Below are positions 6,237 to 6,455 of a DNA stretch of 6,455 nucleotides, piece after piece. The notes beneath the pieces are model-generated. The model did no database searches. It saw only the letters and a list, made by a program, of their open reading frames with translations, and had not been told where the DNA came from. The position numbers and the translations under genes were made by a program. Source of the DNA: Methanobacteriota archaeon. GTDB taxonomy: Archaea; Thermoplasmatota; Poseidoniia; Poseidoniales; Poseidoniaceae. The DNA is taken from contig JAAZUV010000081.1 of NCBI GenBank assembly GCA_018623995.1, positions 1-6,455 of the forward strand. Reading direction: 5' to 3'. Position 1 is the stretch's first letter. Every line of letters starts with the position of its first letter.

Positions 6237-6455
6237 TCAGGAAAGATCGTTTCGATTGACAGTGGTTTCTGCCATACCCCCATCCAAAACAGTGAGGACG
6301 GCATCGACGATGTCAAGCCCGACACGCCGCTGTGCTTCGATGGTCGCAGCACCGATATGAGGCGTACCATGGAAATTCTGATGTTGAAGAAGAGGTGATG
6401 AAGGATCAACTGGCTCGTGTTCGAAAACGTCGAGGGCCAAGGACGACAATTGTCC
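6237..6455 (-). CDS. serA: D-3-phosphoglycerate dehydrogenase-type 2-hydroxyacid dehydrogenase, C-terminal fragment
   Basis: NAD-dependent D-2-hydroxyacid dehydrogenase, probably SerA, which oxidises 3-phosphoglycerate in the first step of serine synthesis. Only the last 72 residues are in the window, and the frame is open to the right edge (it begins G-Q-L-S-S). Two family signatures are clear. ALDVFEHEP is the conserved stretch after the NAD-binding fold. GTPHIGAATIEAQRRVG contains the His of the catalytic His-Glu pair. It ends shortly after the returning helix (DIVDAVLTVLDGG...VN), so there is no C-terminal ACT domain; this is the short form. The stop is TGA, 63 bp upstream of the small helical gene on the same strand. 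Read-through into the polymerase unit is possible but unproven. Glyoxylate/hydroxypyruvate reductase or another family member cannot be excluded from this fragment. Confidence 0.85.
   Translation of the reverse strand, partial: GQLSSLALDVFEHEPVDPSSPLLQHQNFHGTPHIGAATIEAQRRVGLDIVDAVLTVLDGGMAETTVNRNDLS

Noticed and set aside
1..6455. tRNA or rRNA genes, CRISPR repeats, transposons or attachment sites
   Set aside because: No cloverleaf-like sequence, regularly spaced repeats, transposase motifs or long terminal repeats were seen, and almost every base is inside a supported gene.

Overview
The window most resembles a planktonic marine euryarchaeon of the Marine Group II/III (Poseidoniales-like) type. 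The grounds are an archaeal-type valyl-tRNA synthetase, a complete archaeal-style Y-family polymerase, a RadA/Rad51-superfamily paralogue and a divergent archaeal B-family DNA polymerase. Genes are very tightly packed, with overlapping ends and purine-rich archaeal ribosome binding sites. The lineage is an inference from gene style, not from a marker tree.

Layout, left to right. (1) 1-1638 (+): C-terminal part of valS, cut by the left edge. (2) 1630-2778 (-): dinB, a catalytically intact Y-family translesion polymerase that converges on valS and overlaps it by 9 bp. (3) 2779-2851: a 73-bp divergent intergenic region holding a short inverted repeat and a 10-mer that recurs elsewhere. (4) 2852-3688 (+): a RecA/RadA-fold protein with a degraded Walker A motif. 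Its last ~61 codons run antisense into the next gene. (5) 3501-5894 (-): a B-family DNA polymerase (PolB2/Dpo2-like). Its exonuclease motifs are eroded and motif C has lost its first Asp. (6) 5881-6174 (-): a 97-residue helical protein whose end overlaps the polymerase start by 14 bp. (7) 6175-6236: a 62-bp spacer with a palindrome and the second copy of the 10-mer. (8) 6237-6455 (-): the C-terminal end of a SerA-type 2-hydroxyacid dehydrogenase, cut by the right edge.

The interesting part is 1630-6174. It places a Y-family polymerase, an inactivated-looking RecA-like protein, a proofreading-deficient replicative-type polymerase and a small helical partner side by side. In composition this resembles the bacterial ImuA-ImuB-DnaE2 mutasome, but it is built from archaeal parts. 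PIP-like sequences are visible near the ends of all three large proteins, which suggests joint recruitment by the sliding clamp PCNA. The valS and serA flanks look like ordinary housekeeping genes. No tRNA, rRNA, CRISPR array or insertion sequence was seen, and no gene-free stretch exceeds 75 bp.
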